Origin: a virus
IMG/VR virus record: IMGVR_UViG_3300005529_000104
Location: 1-22,526 of that record
Length of the DNA: 22,526 nt
Direction: 5' to 3' (one strand)
Part shown: piece after piece, positions 12,687 through 20,842 of the stretch
How the letters are laid out: every line of letters begins with the position of its first letter
How positions within the stretch are numbered: the stretch's first letter is position 1
Position numbers and translations under genes: made by a program
The notes under the pieces: generated by a model
What the model saw: only the letters and a program-made list of their open reading frames with translations
The model's database searches: none
Told to the model about the DNA's origin: nothing

Positions 12687-13700
12687 ATGACGTTCACACC
12701 CGAAGTCACGACCATTAATCAGCAGGTCCAGATAGGACCTGAGACCACCATCGGAACCGCTGTAGCTGCAGGCAAACGACTGGAATGTTTTGATTGGACG
12801 CCGGCGATCCAGGCAGATATCGCGCAATACACACCGACCGGTCATAAATATATCGCCGAACAAGAGGAGAACACCGAGTGGATCGAAACCACGATAAGCG
12901 GGTATCTTGACTACAATGGCGTGGTGTATCTGGCCGGCGGCGCGATGGGCGCAGTGACCCCGACCGCGCACGGTGCCTCATCGTCCGCAAAGGATTGGAC
13001 ATACAAGCCGCCCATTACCGGGAGCGTTGCTCCGCAGACCTACACGGTGCAGCAAGGGGATAGTGTACGCGCCCGATCATGGGCCTACGGGCTCGTGAGC
13101 GAATTCGGCTATAAAGGCGACCGGAAGAGTGCCTTCACGATCAGTGCGAAAATGCTGGGCCAACCCCTCTCTGATGGTATCTCGCTGACCAGTAGCCCGA
13201 CGACTGTTGCGCTCGCACCGGTGGTCGGCAAGCACTTCAACGTGTATCTGGACACGACCTCTGGCAGCATTGGCACGACTCAGTTGCTGCGCGTGCTCTC
13301 GCTCGAATTTTCCATGACCAACATCTACGGCCCGTTCTGGGCGCTCAATCGCGCGACGGTTGGCTTTGGCGGGCATGTGGACCAGATGCCAAAGTCAACC
13401 TTTAAGCTGCTGCTTGCCGCAGATGCCAATGGGATGTCGCCGTTGTCGTATCTGCAATCCGGGGCAACGGTCTATCTCCGTGTCCAGGCGCAGGGCAATC
13501 AGATCGCCTCGGATGGCCCGGGCGCGATCAATAATACGCTCCAGCACGACGCCGCTGTCAAAGTCGGCAAGCCCGACCCGTTCAGCGATAGTCAGGGTAT
13601 TTATGCGATTGGCTACGAACTGACCGTCGCCGAAGACCCGGCCTGGTCCAGCGGACAGTCACAGTTACTTACCATCACGAATCTCATCACAGCCTTATAA
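12687..13700 (+). CDS. Major tail tube protein
   Basis: A 337-residue protein with AAAGGGAGAGAACAGCG before its ATG. The start, TTINQQVQIGPETTIGTAVA, then KRLECFDWTP, is the type seen in siphophage tube proteins that open with a strand-loop segment. The bulk is rich in beta strands with Thr/Ser/Gly (YTVQQGDSVRARSWAYGLVS and SAFTISAKMLGQPLSDG). Its place between terminator and chaperone/tape measure genes is the classical one. It is longer than lambda gpV (246 residues), so an extra surface domain is possible, but none is clearly marked. Confidence 0.78.
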   Translation: MTFTPEVTTINQQVQIGPETTIGTAVAAGKRLECFDWTPAIQADIAQYTPTGHKYIAEQEENTEWIETTISGYLDYNGVVYLAGGAMGAVTPTAHGASSSAKDWTYKPPITGSVAPQTYTVQQGDSVRARSWAYGLVSEFGYKGDRKSAFTISAKMLGQPLSDGISLTSSPTTVALAPVVGKHFNVYLDTTSGSIGTTQLLRVLSLEFSMTNIYGPFWALNRATVGFGGHVDQMPKSTFKLLLAADANGMSPLSYLQSGATVYLRVQAQGNQIASDGPGAINNTLQHDAAVKVGKPDPFSDSQGIYAIGYELTVAEDPAWSSGQSQLLTITNLITAL

Positions 13701-13709
13701 AGGAGTGCT

Positions 13710-14108
13710 ATGCCTGTCACACTTTCCCAGATTACCAAAGACATCGCCAGGACAACGATCACGTACCCGGACGGCGATCTCAACATCGAGTACCATCCTT
13801 CGCGGATCACGCGGCAGATGCTGGCTCAACTGGACGCATTCAACACGATGGATGAAGATCGCTTGCTTGAAAACATCGACGGATTGATCGATCTGGTGCT
13901 CAACGTTGTGAGCACCTGGGACCTGTTGGAAGACGACGGGACGACCACCATTGCGCTCACCAAAGAGCGACTTGCGACCGTTTCGATCCTGGTCCTCTCT
14001 CAGACTCTCCGGGCTGTCTATGGCAACACACGCCCGGAAGCACCGGCGGCGCAGGAAACGAACGAGACGAAAGTGTTGAACTCGTCGAACTGCGCCGCCA
14101 TCTCGTGA
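13710..14108 (+). CDS. Tail assembly chaperone (gpG-like position)
   Basis: AAAGGAGTGCT precedes ATG 13710. The 132-residue protein is mostly helical and acidic (RQMLAQLDAFNTMDEDRLLE, then IDGLIDLVLNVV and LATVSILVLSQTLRAVYG). Chaperones at this position bind the tape measure protein and prepare it for tube assembly. In many siphophages a longer form is made by a -1 ribosomal frameshift near the end of this gene. Here the following frame is indeed -1 and is open across the last 130 bases of this gene, but I see no classical slippery heptamer. The low-complexity end (SSNCAAIS) looks like frame run-on. Confidence 0.72.
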   Translation: MPVTLSQITKDIARTTITYPDGDLNIEYHPSRITRQMLAQLDAFNTMDEDRLLENIDGLIDLVLNVVSTWDLLEDDGTTTIALTKERLATVSILVLSQTLRAVYGNTRPEAPAAQETNETKVLNSSNCAAIS

Positions 14109-14287
14109 CGAACGGACTCATGGGGTCCGTCCCGGAGTATTATCCGCTCGTGACAGCGGCGCGTTACTATGGCGTTGCCCCGTGGGACCTCGCCACACAA
14201 TGTGTGTGGTGGGAAGACATTGCGCATATCTGTCGGAGTGCAGAGGTGCAATCGCAAGCAGAAAAAAGCACTCATCGCCCGTATTAA
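14105..14287 (+). CDS. Tail assembly chaperone, second part (gpT-like position)
   Basis: The frame is -1 to the preceding gene. It could start at GTG 14105, which overlaps the previous stop as GTGA and gives 60 residues. It could also be joined upstream by frameshift: the same frame reads ESVELVELRRHL just before the GTG, which looks protein-like. The C-terminal part (ARYYGVAPWDLATQCVWWED) has the Trp-rich, helical character usual for the extension of tail chaperones. It is followed directly by the tape measure gene. I cannot tell coupled initiation from frameshifting by eye. Confidence 0.65.
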   Translation: MTNGLMGSVPEYYPLVTAARYYGVAPWDLATQCVWWEDIAHICRSAEVQSQAEKSTHRPY

Positions 14288-14296
14288 AGGAACACG

Positions 14297-16594
14297 ATGC
14301 CGATCGTTGCCGCTCAACTCGTCGCACAAGTCGCAGTGCAAGGGTCAAGTGCCGCAAAAAGCGAACTGACCAGCGTCAGCCAGACCGTCAAGGAGACCTC
14401 CGGCGGTTTTAAGTCCATGCTGAGCAATGCGCTTTCGTTTGTCTCAGGGCAGGTGGTGTTTCAGGCCGTCGGGGAGGCGATTGGCTTTCTCAAAAATCAA
14501 ACGGTTGACGCCATTCGCGAGGCAATTGCGCATCAGCAAGTCCTGGCGCAAACGGTCCAGGTGCTCAAATCTACGAAGGATGCGAGCGGGGAAACCTCCA
14601 CGTCTCTTGCGGCTTTAGCCGAGTCCCTCTCCCAGCTCACGCCCGACTCCGAGGACGCCATTGAGCAGGTCGAAAACCTGGAGTTAACCTTCACGAACAT
14701 TGGAAAGTCCGTCTTCCCGCAAGCCACACAAGCCATCCTTGACGTGAGCCAGTCGATGGGCCAGGACCTGAAATCGAGCGCGATCCAGGTTGGAAAAGCC
14801 CTTGGCGATCCGCTCACCGGCATGACCGCGCTGCAGCGCATCGGCGTGACATTTACTGACACGGAAAAACAACAGATCAAGACGATGATGGCACACAATG
14901 ACATCATCGGAGCACAGAAAATTATCCTGCATGAACTCACGACCGAGTTCGGCGGGAGCGCAGAGGCTGCGGGAAAAACGCTCGGCGGGGCACTCGATAT
15001 CCTGAAAAATAAGTTTGAGGACCTGAAAATCAAAGTAGGAACCGCAGTGCTTCCGATCCTGGCCAATCTCGTTGGACTGGTATCCAACGATATCCTGCCC
15101 GCCTTCGACCATCTCGGTGACGTGTTCCACTATGTTGGCAACGTGATTCGCTCCGTCAACTTTACCGGCCTGGCGCAAGCCTGGAACGATGTACGCGGCG
15201 CGGTCGGCCAACTCCTGTCCCCACTCTCACAACTGGGGGGACTCTTTCGGAACGTGGGGACCGATGCCGACCCGATCGCCGATACCATCACACGCCTGGT
15301 GCATGGCGGTCTGAATATCCTGACGCCGCTTTTACACGGAGCCGCCGATGCGATCCGGGGAATCGGTCAGGCGTTCTCTGGTAGCGGTGCCACCGGGTTT
15401 CTCACCTCGCTCCGAGATGGATTCCAGCAGGTCGGCGCCATCGTCGGTGGCCAGTTGCAGGCCAACTTCAAGACATTTTCAGGCATTATCCAGAATCTGG
15501 GTCACTGGTGGCAAACCACCATGCAACCGGCCATCGCGCAGGCCATGCCCGGATTCGAACATCTCGGCTCGATCATTGCCTCCAACGTCGCGCCCGCGTT
15601 CGCCAGAATCTGGGCTGTTGGTCAACAGGTGGCACGGGAGGTTCTTCCACCACTGACAAAGGCGTTTGAGGCCATCGCCCCCATTGTGGTCAAAGTCGCC
15701 GGGTTTCTCGCGAACCAACTGGGGCAGGCGCTCAAATTTATCATGCCGTTTGCCGTCCAGGCAGCACAGGCCATCGGACAATTCGCCGGGGAAATCATTT
15801 CCCGGGTGCAACCCATCATTCAAATGCTCTGGACGTCGCTGAAAGGCTTTCTTGACTGGATTAAGCCCTACTGGCCATCTATTTGGCGCGGAATTCAGGA
15901 AATCTTCACTTTTGTATGGGACACCATCAAAGGCGTCGTCCAGATTGCCTGGTCGTTTGTCTCCAATCTGATAAAAATTGGTCTCGATATTTTTTCGGGC
16001 AACTGGAAAAATGTGTGGGAAGACGTGAAATCGCTTTTTTCGGGCGTATGGGAGGGAATCAAGTCGATTGCATCGGGAATCTGGGCGCTGATCTCACAGC
16101 CGATCATGAACGGGGTCCATACATTCCAGAACTGGTGGTCAAGCACCTGGTCATCAATTAAGAACACATTTTCTAATGTCTGGTCCAGTTTGTCTGGCAT
16201 TGCTCAAGGTGCCTGGAATGCGGTCGGAGGGGCAATCAGATCAGGAATCAATGTGGTGATCGGGCTCATCAATGACTTTATCGGGGGAATCGATTCAATC
16301 GGCATTGATATTGGCTCGGTCCATGTCCATCCGTCTATTCCGAAAATCCCGTATCTCGCTTCTGGTATCGAGAACTTCCAGGGCGGACTTGCCTATGTGC
16401 ATCAGAACGAGTTGCTCGTGAACATGCCGGCGGGGACGAGCGTGATCCCAGCGAGCAGGAGCGGTGCGTCATCCGGCGGACCGCCACTTATCGTGCAGGC
16501 AGTTCTCGCCGTTGATGGTCGCCTCCTGTCCCTTGCGCTCTTGCCGCATCTGTCGAATGTCGTACGTCACACCACCGGAATCTGGAGCGTCTAA
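14297..16594 (+). CDS. Tape measure protein
   Basis: The 765-residue protein sets tail length and is ejected before DNA. Its start (VAAQLVAQVAVQGSSAAKSE) and helical repeats with Leu/Val heptads (VLAQTVQVLKSTKD, LAALAESLSQLTPDSED, QATQAILDVSQSMGQDLKSS) fit the TP901-type tape measure group. A Trp-rich helical repeat region lies at about 519-641 (IWRGIQEIFTFVWDTIKGVV and related segments). The C-terminal region at 688-723 has the characteristic GG(A)Y..NELLVNMPAGTSVIP type motif. With about 1.5 angstrom per residue a tail near 115 nm is inferred. It ends in TAATG, overlapping the next start. Confidence 0.92.
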   Translation: MPIVAAQLVAQVAVQGSSAAKSELTSVSQTVKETSGGFKSMLSNALSFVSGQVVFQAVGEAIGFLKNQTVDAIREAIAHQQVLAQTVQVLKSTKDASGETSTSLAALAESLSQLTPDSEDAIEQVENLELTFTNIGKSVFPQATQAILDVSQSMGQDLKSSAIQVGKALGDPLTGMTALQRIGVTFTDTEKQQIKTMMAHNDIIGAQKIILHELTTEFGGSAEAAGKTLGGALDILKNKFEDLKIKVGTAVLPILANLVGLVSNDILPAFDHLGDVFHYVGNVIRSVNFTGLAQAWNDVRGAVGQLLSPLSQLGGLFRNVGTDADPIADTITRLVHGGLNILTPLLHGAADAIRGIGQAFSGSGATGFLTSLRDGFQQVGAIVGGQLQANFKTFSGIIQNLGHWWQTTMQPAIAQAMPGFEHLGSIIASNVAPAFARIWAVGQQVAREVLPPLTKAFEAIAPIVVKVAGFLANQLGQALKFIMPFAVQAAQAIGQFAGEIISRVQPIIQMLWTSLKGFLDWIKPYWPSIWRGIQEIFTFVWDTIKGVVQIAWSFVSNLIKIGLDIFSGNWKNVWEDVKSLFSGVWEGIKSIASGIWALISQPIMNGVHTFQNWWSSTWSSIKNTFSNVWSSLSGIAQGAWNAVGGAIRSGINVVIGLINDFIGGIDSIGIDIGSVHVHPSIPKIPYLASGIENFQGGLAYVHQNELLVNMPAGTSVIPASRSGASSGGPPLIVQAVLAVDGRLLSLALLPHLSNVVRHTTGIWSV

Positions 16595-18144
16595 TGGCAC
16601 TCGCAGCCTATACCCTGACCATTGGCGGTGTTTCCTATACCCCGCTTGCCGGTTCGCTCAAAATCGACCTGAGCGTGGGCAAAAAGTCCCAGGCGGCGTT
16701 TACCCTGCGCACCAACACCAGCACGTTTTTCCAGCAATTCCAACAAGTCCAGGTGTACGATGGCGCAGGTGCGCTCGTCTTCGTGGGCTATCTCAATCCG
16801 GCACAAGCCGCGAAACCCGGCTTTCAGTCCTCGCTTGTGTGGACTCTGACCGCGATGGGGCAGGACTATCTCGCGAAGAAGCGGGTGGTGCAGGCCAGCT
16901 ACGATACCAAGACGCCAGGCTTTATCGTACGGGACATTCTGAACAGCGTGCTCGCAGCGGAGGGCGTGACAGCGGGCACGATTTACGATGGGCCAACGTG
17001 CTCGAACACGCTTTATTGCTCGAACACGCTCGTGTGCGATGGCAATGCCGTGCTCGATCATATCGACCTCTTCTGCAAGGCGGCTGATGCGCTGGACACG
17101 CTTGTCCAGAACGCAAGCGCGGCAGGCGTCTCGTATTACTGGTCCATCAATCAGGTCAAAGCCCTGGATTTTGCTCCATACGGCACTGTCATCGGACCGA
17201 CGATCGATGATACGACCATCGATCAAAAAGGCAATCCACCCACGATCACCTTTGGGAATGCGAACTATCGCAATGGCCAGTATGTGACCGGCGGGGTAGC
17301 GCAAACACTGACACAAACTGAAACGCGTGTGGGGGACGGCAATACCACCTCGTGGGCAATGGGATTCCAACTCGCCAGTGCGCCAACGGTTAGTATCAAT
17401 CTCGGCAATGGCTCAGGCGGCTATCTGGGTTGGTCCCCACAGACCGTTGGACTCAAGGGCACCACGGGGGCGCAGTGGTACTGGGCACAGGGTGACAACA
17501 CCATTGCTCAGGATAGTGGCGGGACCAAACTACGAGGCACGGTCGGCTCGACGATCTACAACGACTTACTTCAAGTGGTCTACATTGGCCAGTATCCGAA
17601 CACGGCGATTGTCTACAATGCCGCGCAGATTGCCTATCAGGCCGACCTCGACGGGACAAGTGGGATCAATGAAGAAATCGCCACCGATAACACGCTCACG
17701 AGCGCAAGCAACGCACTCACCGAGGCGAGCAACTACCTGAATCGTTTCTCGGCACAGGGCGCGCAGCTGCAACAGGCCACCACGCGCACGAGCGGATTTG
17801 CGCCGGCACAACTGTGCCCGGTCAACATGCCGTACTTCAATCTGGTGAACACGCAGATGCTCATCGAAACCGTCTCGATCCAGGACCTGGACGGGGTCAA
17901 TATCTGGTATGTGCTGACGGGCGTCCAAGGGCCATACGACACCACCTGGGTGGATTTCTGGTCGCGTATTCTCTCGCCACAGGCCCCGGCCAATAGCGGC
18001 AATGCGCAGTCGAGCACGAGCACATCCACGCTGGTGGACCTGACCTCGACCCTTTCGCCATCGGACACGCTCGCTATCAGCGTGTTCGCCTGCTTGCTCA
18101 CGAGCAATTCCACGCTCTGTGGAAATTCTATCGTTGTGTGCTAA
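16594..18144 (+). CDS. Tail hub / baseplate protein (516 aa)
   Basis: ATG 16594 overlaps the tape measure stop (TAATG). The N-terminus (YTLTIGGVSYTPLAGSLKID and VQVYDGAGALVFVGYLNPAQ) resembles the first domain of siphophage tail hub proteins, which close the tube tip and bind later fibres. Domains then appear in the order: strand domain 1-100, Cys-containing segment 130-150, middle domain 150-400, and C-terminal part. Residues 136-148 read CSNTLYCSNTLVC, with Cys every six residues, coded by an 18-base tandem repeat. The last 17 residues hold three further Cys (500, 509, 516). The central part has QWYWAQGDNTIAQDSGGTKL, probably an exposed strand-turn region. No peptidase motif was seen. Confidence 0.7.
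   Translation: MALAAYTLTIGGVSYTPLAGSLKIDLSVGKKSQAAFTLRTNTSTFFQQFQQVQVYDGAGALVFVGYLNPAQAAKPGFQSSLVWTLTAMGQDYLAKKRVVQASYDTKTPGFIVRDILNSVLAAEGVTAGTIYDGPTCSNTLYCSNTLVCDGNAVLDHIDLFCKAADALDTLVQNASAAGVSYYWSINQVKALDFAPYGTVIGPTIDDTTIDQKGNPPTITFGNANYRNGQYVTGGVAQTLTQTETRVGDGNTTSWAMGFQLASAPTVSINLGNGSGGYLGWSPQTVGLKGTTGAQWYWAQGDNTIAQDSGGTKLRGTVGSTIYNDLLQVVYIGQYPNTAIVYNAAQIAYQADLDGTSGINEEIATDNTLTSASNALTEASNYLNRFSAQGAQLQQATTRTSGFAPAQLCPVNMPYFNLVNTQMLIETVSIQDLDGVNIWYVLTGVQGPYDTTWVDFWSRILSPQAPANSGNAQSSTSTSTLVDLTSTLSPSDTLAISVFACLLTSNSTLCGNSIVVC
16999..17030 (+). repeat. 18-base tandem repeat in the hub gene
   Basis: TGCTCGAACACGCT occurs at 16999-17012 and again, identically, at 17017-17030, giving an 18-base period that codes for the hexapeptide CSNTLY/CSNTLV. 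The frame is kept, so the repeat changes protein length by whole units of six residues. Confidence 0.6.
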
Positions 18145-18153
18145 GGAGATGCT

Positions 18154-18543
18154 ATGCCAGTTGTCGCACTTGTCCTGACCAATGACGGACACAACTACCT
18201 GCGCGATTTGCTGATTGGCGCAGATAGCGCCAATACCCTGTACTTTGCCGTGGGCAATGGCACCTCCACCCCGTCGGCAACGCAGCACACGCTGGACAAT
18301 GAGCAATTTCGAAAGACTATCACCAGCAAAACGACCGGCGTAAGCGTTGGCGAGGGACTTATTAATTGCATGCTCCTGGACAGCGATGCAGTCGGGCTGG
18401 ACATCGAGGAAATCGCGGTGTTTTGCGGGAACACGGCCACACACGCAAGCAATACCGGAAAAATGCTCGGGCGCGCTCTTTGGAGCCACAACCCGAAGAC
18501 AGCCACCGAATCCATCCAATTGCAACTCGACTACATCACATAG
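18154..18543 (+). CDS. Distal tail / fibre-associated protein (129 aa)
   Basis: AAGGAGATGCT precedes ATG 18154. The sequence begins VALVLTNDGHNYLRDLLIGA, then LYFAVGNGTSTPSATQHTL and NEQFRKTITSK. This pattern is known to me from the N-terminal or short adaptor proteins of tail fibres: a 'new item plus value type' segment followed by strands that cap a trimer. The 129-residue length and the place after the hub suit an adaptor that links hub and fibre. The C-terminus (TESIQLQLDYIT) ends in a strand. Confidence in the exact role is moderate. Confidence 0.6.
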   Translation: MPVVALVLTNDGHNYLRDLLIGADSANTLYFAVGNGTSTPSATQHTLDNEQFRKTITSKTTGVSVGEGLINCMLLDSDAVGLDIEEIAVFCGNTATHASNTGKMLGRALWSHNPKTATESIQLQLDYIT

Positions 18544-18553
18544 GAAAGAAGAG

Positions 18554-19123
18554 ATGACGCTCACAACTTTTAATGACACGACCGCGCCGAGCGGATTCGT
18601 CAACGGGGTCACTGCCCTGAACGCCACGAACATGGAAGCCTTCCGTGATTTTTGCAAAGCCGCAGGCGCCATGTGGGACAGCAATGTGGCCTGGGATGGC
18701 AACGGGCGGCTGAATGCCACTGTCGCCTCTACGGTCCTCAACGGCGGGAACGCGGGTACTGCCACGCTCTACCAGACCTCCATCGGGTCGTATAAATACG
18801 CCATGATCATCCTGAGCGGATTCCGCACAGGCGGATCAAATCAAACCATTGCGCTGCCAACGGCGTTTACCGTCGGAGCCAATATCCGTACCGGACACAA
18901 CGGAAGCGCGACCGGATTCAACGGATTCCAATTGCTCAGTAGCGGCAGTGCGCAAACGATCAACGTGATCACATCGCTCAGTAGCGGCGGAGGGTCGACC
19001 AGTGGGATTACAACCATGTTCGGAGACAGCTTTGGCAGCGTGCAGCATACCTTTGATACGATCCAATTCATGAGCAGTTCGTCGAGTACCGCAAACGGTC
19101 TTATCGAACTTTCTGGCCAGTAA
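18554..19123 (+). CDS. Putative tail tip / fibre protein with Ser/Gly-rich beta domain
   Basis: ATG 18554 follows GGAAAGAAGAG and gives 189 residues; an upstream in-frame start at 18347 would overlap the previous gene almost completely and is rejected. The N-terminal part (FNDTTAPSGFVNGVTALNAT, then MEAFRDFCKAAGAMWDSN) is typical of phage tail structural proteins. The rest is strand-rich with Ser/Gly/Thr and repeated motifs: LSSGSAQTINVITSLSSGGG and FMSSSSSTANGLI. It probably forms a trimeric, shaft-like or jelly-roll structure at the tail tip. It may bind host surface sugars, but no specific site is visible. Confidence 0.55.
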   Translation: MTLTTFNDTTAPSGFVNGVTALNATNMEAFRDFCKAAGAMWDSNVAWDGNGRLNATVASTVLNGGNAGTATLYQTSIGSYKYAMIILSGFRTGGSNQTIALPTAFTVGANIRTGHNGSATGFNGFQLLSSGSAQTINVITSLSSGGGSTSGITTMFGDSFGSVQHTFDTIQFMSSSSSTANGLIELSGQ

Positions 19124-19134
19124 AGGAGTACAAC

Positions 19135-19350
19135 ATGGCATATGTTCTCAATACTGATCTAACTGACAGCTATATCCAGTCGCTCATCACGCGCAACGGA
19201 TTCTCCAACATTGTCAGCCAGAGTCCCTATAACGAATTTGGCTGGATGTACGCGATCGAGGACCTCAACGGCAATGTCGCAGGCTTCACTGATTTGCCCA
19301 GCGCGCGCGACTGGCTTATTCAACAATATGTGATTATCCAGAATAGCTAG
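19135..19350 (+). CDS. Small hypothetical protein between fibre genes (71 aa)
   Basis: AAAGGAGTACAAC precedes ATG 19135, a strong ribosome binding site. The protein begins MAYVLNTDLTDSYIQSLITR and has an aromatic centre (YNEFGWMYAIEDLNGNVAGF). It ends LPSARDWLIQQYVIIQNS. There is no membrane segment or Cys. A fibre chaperone or connector is possible because it lies between two fibre-like genes, but the sequence does not decide. Confidence 0.5.
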   Translation: MAYVLNTDLTDSYIQSLITRNGFSNIVSQSPYNEFGWMYAIEDLNGNVAGFTDLPSARDWLIQQYVIIQNS

Positions 19351-19359
19351 AGGACGCGC

Positions 19360-20835
19360 ATGACAGATTACGGAACCACCGACACCAGCACCACTGTTCT
19401 GGCAGCCAATCAGTTCCCGGTCGGCGCGGTCTTTGTGCCTGGCGATAGCAAACTGACAGCGGCGCAGGGCGGACCAAAGGGCACGGACAGCAACGGAAAG
19501 ACGTACGCCCCCGCCGCCATCTATCTCCCCGATGGGAACGATGCCACGCAGGGCACGAGCACCGATGCCGCTTGGAGCGGATCAGGAGCGGCCACAAGCA
19601 TTGCTCTGCTCAAGAAGCTTGTGGCTGAGTTAGCTGGGACACTGAGTGTTTCGGGTGCAATAACCGCAAATGCAGGCACCAATCTCAACACATCCCCGCT
19701 TGCTCTGGAGTCAGGCGGCAATCTCGCATCACTCAAAACCGATGCCGATGCGATCAATACCGCTATCGGCGCGCAAGCCGATGCGGCGTGGTCAGGAAGT
19801 GGCAGTGGTTCTGAGATAGCTATCCTCAAAAAAGTCGTGGCGTTACTCGCAGCCACACTCACCGTGAGCGGGACAGTCACGAATCAGCAGAGCAACGTGC
19901 AGAGCGACTACGACACTGGCGCGGGAACGCAGAACATGACCATGTTCGGTGTCGCTCTGCCAGCCTCTGGCGGCGCGGTCGCGGGCGGCACGACAAGCAA
20001 CCCGATGCGCATTGATCCGACCGGTACGACCACGCAACCGGTGAGCGCCGCGTCTCTGCCGCTCCCGACCGGCGCGGCGCAAGAGGGCGGGAACCTCGCG
20101 AGTATCTCGTCGAATACGAGCAATACCGCGACGGTGGCCGGCGCAACGGCTGACGCAGCCGTGACGGGAGACAACGCCGGGACGCTCTCGGCCAAACTGC
20201 GCGGATTGACGAAGATATTGGCGGATATCTGGGACAGCGTGAACCACCGCATCAAGGTGGATGGATCAGGCGTCACGCAGCCCGTTAGCGGGACGTTCTG
20301 GCAGGCAACGCAGCCAGTATCGGGGACCGTCACCGCGAACCAGGGCGGTGCTCCGTGGGCAGAGAACATCACACAACTCGGCGGCACGGCGATCGATACC
20401 AACTCCGGCAACAAAAGCGCAGGGACCTTGCGCGTGGTGCTGGCCACTGATCAACCAGCACTCACCAATACGCAGCCAGTCCAGGATAAGGTTGCTTCAT
20501 CGGGAGGCGAAGTACCGTATCACAATCTCTCAGCGAATACAACAAACTTCACCAATGTGAAAGGCGTGGCATGCCAACTCTACGGTTTTGATCTCTCAAA
20601 CACCAGTTCATCCACGATCTTCGTGAAGTTTTACGATAAGGCGACGGCGCCCAGTACAGGCGACACACCAAAGCGCACAATTCAGGTTCCAGCCAACAGT
20701 ACCGTTGCCCGGACGATCCCCAAAGGAATGCAGTTCGCAAGTGGATTCGGCTGGGCCGCAACCGGCGCCGTCGCCGATAACGACACTACCGCGATCGCGG
20801 CGAGCTGCGTGATCGATTTCGATTTGAATAGCTAG
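19360..20835 (+). CDS. Putative tail fibre protein with internal repeats (491 aa)
   Basis: AGAGGACGCGC precedes ATG 19360. The N-terminal 65 residues are mixed; residues 68-102 and 140-174 are repeats of each other (TDAAWSGSGAATSIALLKKL and ADAAWSGSGSGSEIAILKKV). A weaker third copy starts near 264 (ADAAVTGDNAGTLSAKLRGL). GGNLAS occurs at 119-124 and 243-248, and TQPVSGT/TQPVS at 225, 306 and 317. These motifs are common in fibre-type tail proteins with coiled-coil and beta segments. The C-terminal domain (about 385-491) is a likely beta sandwich (FVKFYDKATAPSTGDTPKRT, then IPKGMQFASGFGW), probably the host-contact or trimer-end domain. Confidence 0.68.
   Translation: MTDYGTTDTSTTVLAANQFPVGAVFVPGDSKLTAAQGGPKGTDSNGKTYAPAAIYLPDGNDATQGTSTDAAWSGSGAATSIALLKKLVAELAGTLSVSGAITANAGTNLNTSPLALESGGNLASLKTDADAINTAIGAQADAAWSGSGSGSEIAILKKVVALLAATLTVSGTVTNQQSNVQSDYDTGAGTQNMTMFGVALPASGGAVAGGTTSNPMRIDPTGTTTQPVSAASLPLPTGAAQEGGNLASISSNTSNTATVAGATADAAVTGDNAGTLSAKLRGLTKILADIWDSVNHRIKVDGSGVTQPVSGTFWQATQPVSGTVTANQGGAPWAENITQLGGTAIDTNSGNKSAGTLRVVLATDQPALTNTQPVQDKVASSGGEVPYHNLSANTTNFTNVKGVACQLYGFDLSNTSSSTIFVKFYDKATAPSTGDTPKRTIQVPANSTVARTIPKGMQFASGFGWAATGAVADNDTTAIAASCVIDFDLNS
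19561..19881 (+). repeat. Two tandem copies of a ~35-residue repeat inside the fibre gene
   Basis: Protein segments at 19561-19665 and 19777-19881 are related over about 35 residues, with the repeat starts 216 bases apart. Both begin DAAWSGSG, have a run of Ile/Leu/Lys (IALLKKLV and IAILKKVV) and end in TLSVSG or TLTVSG. The DNA differs at many third positions, so the duplication is old rather than a recent copy. Confidence 0.6.
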
Positions 20836-20842
20836 GTGGCAC

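Noticed and set aside
16591-17370. Reverse-strand open frame of 259 residues
   Set aside because: Antisense to the hub gene, no ribosome binding site seen, composition of a shadow frame.
18347-18553. Upstream extension of the gene at 18554
   Set aside because: It would overlap the gene at 18154 across half its length, and ATG 18554 has its own GGAAAGAAGAG.
17566-18765. Long reverse-strand open frame of 399 residues
   Set aside because: It lies antisense to the hub and the two following tail genes, which have strong ribosome binding sites and protein-like sequence. The reverse product is rich in Arg/Ala/Val without domain order, as expected for the shadow of GC-rich genes.
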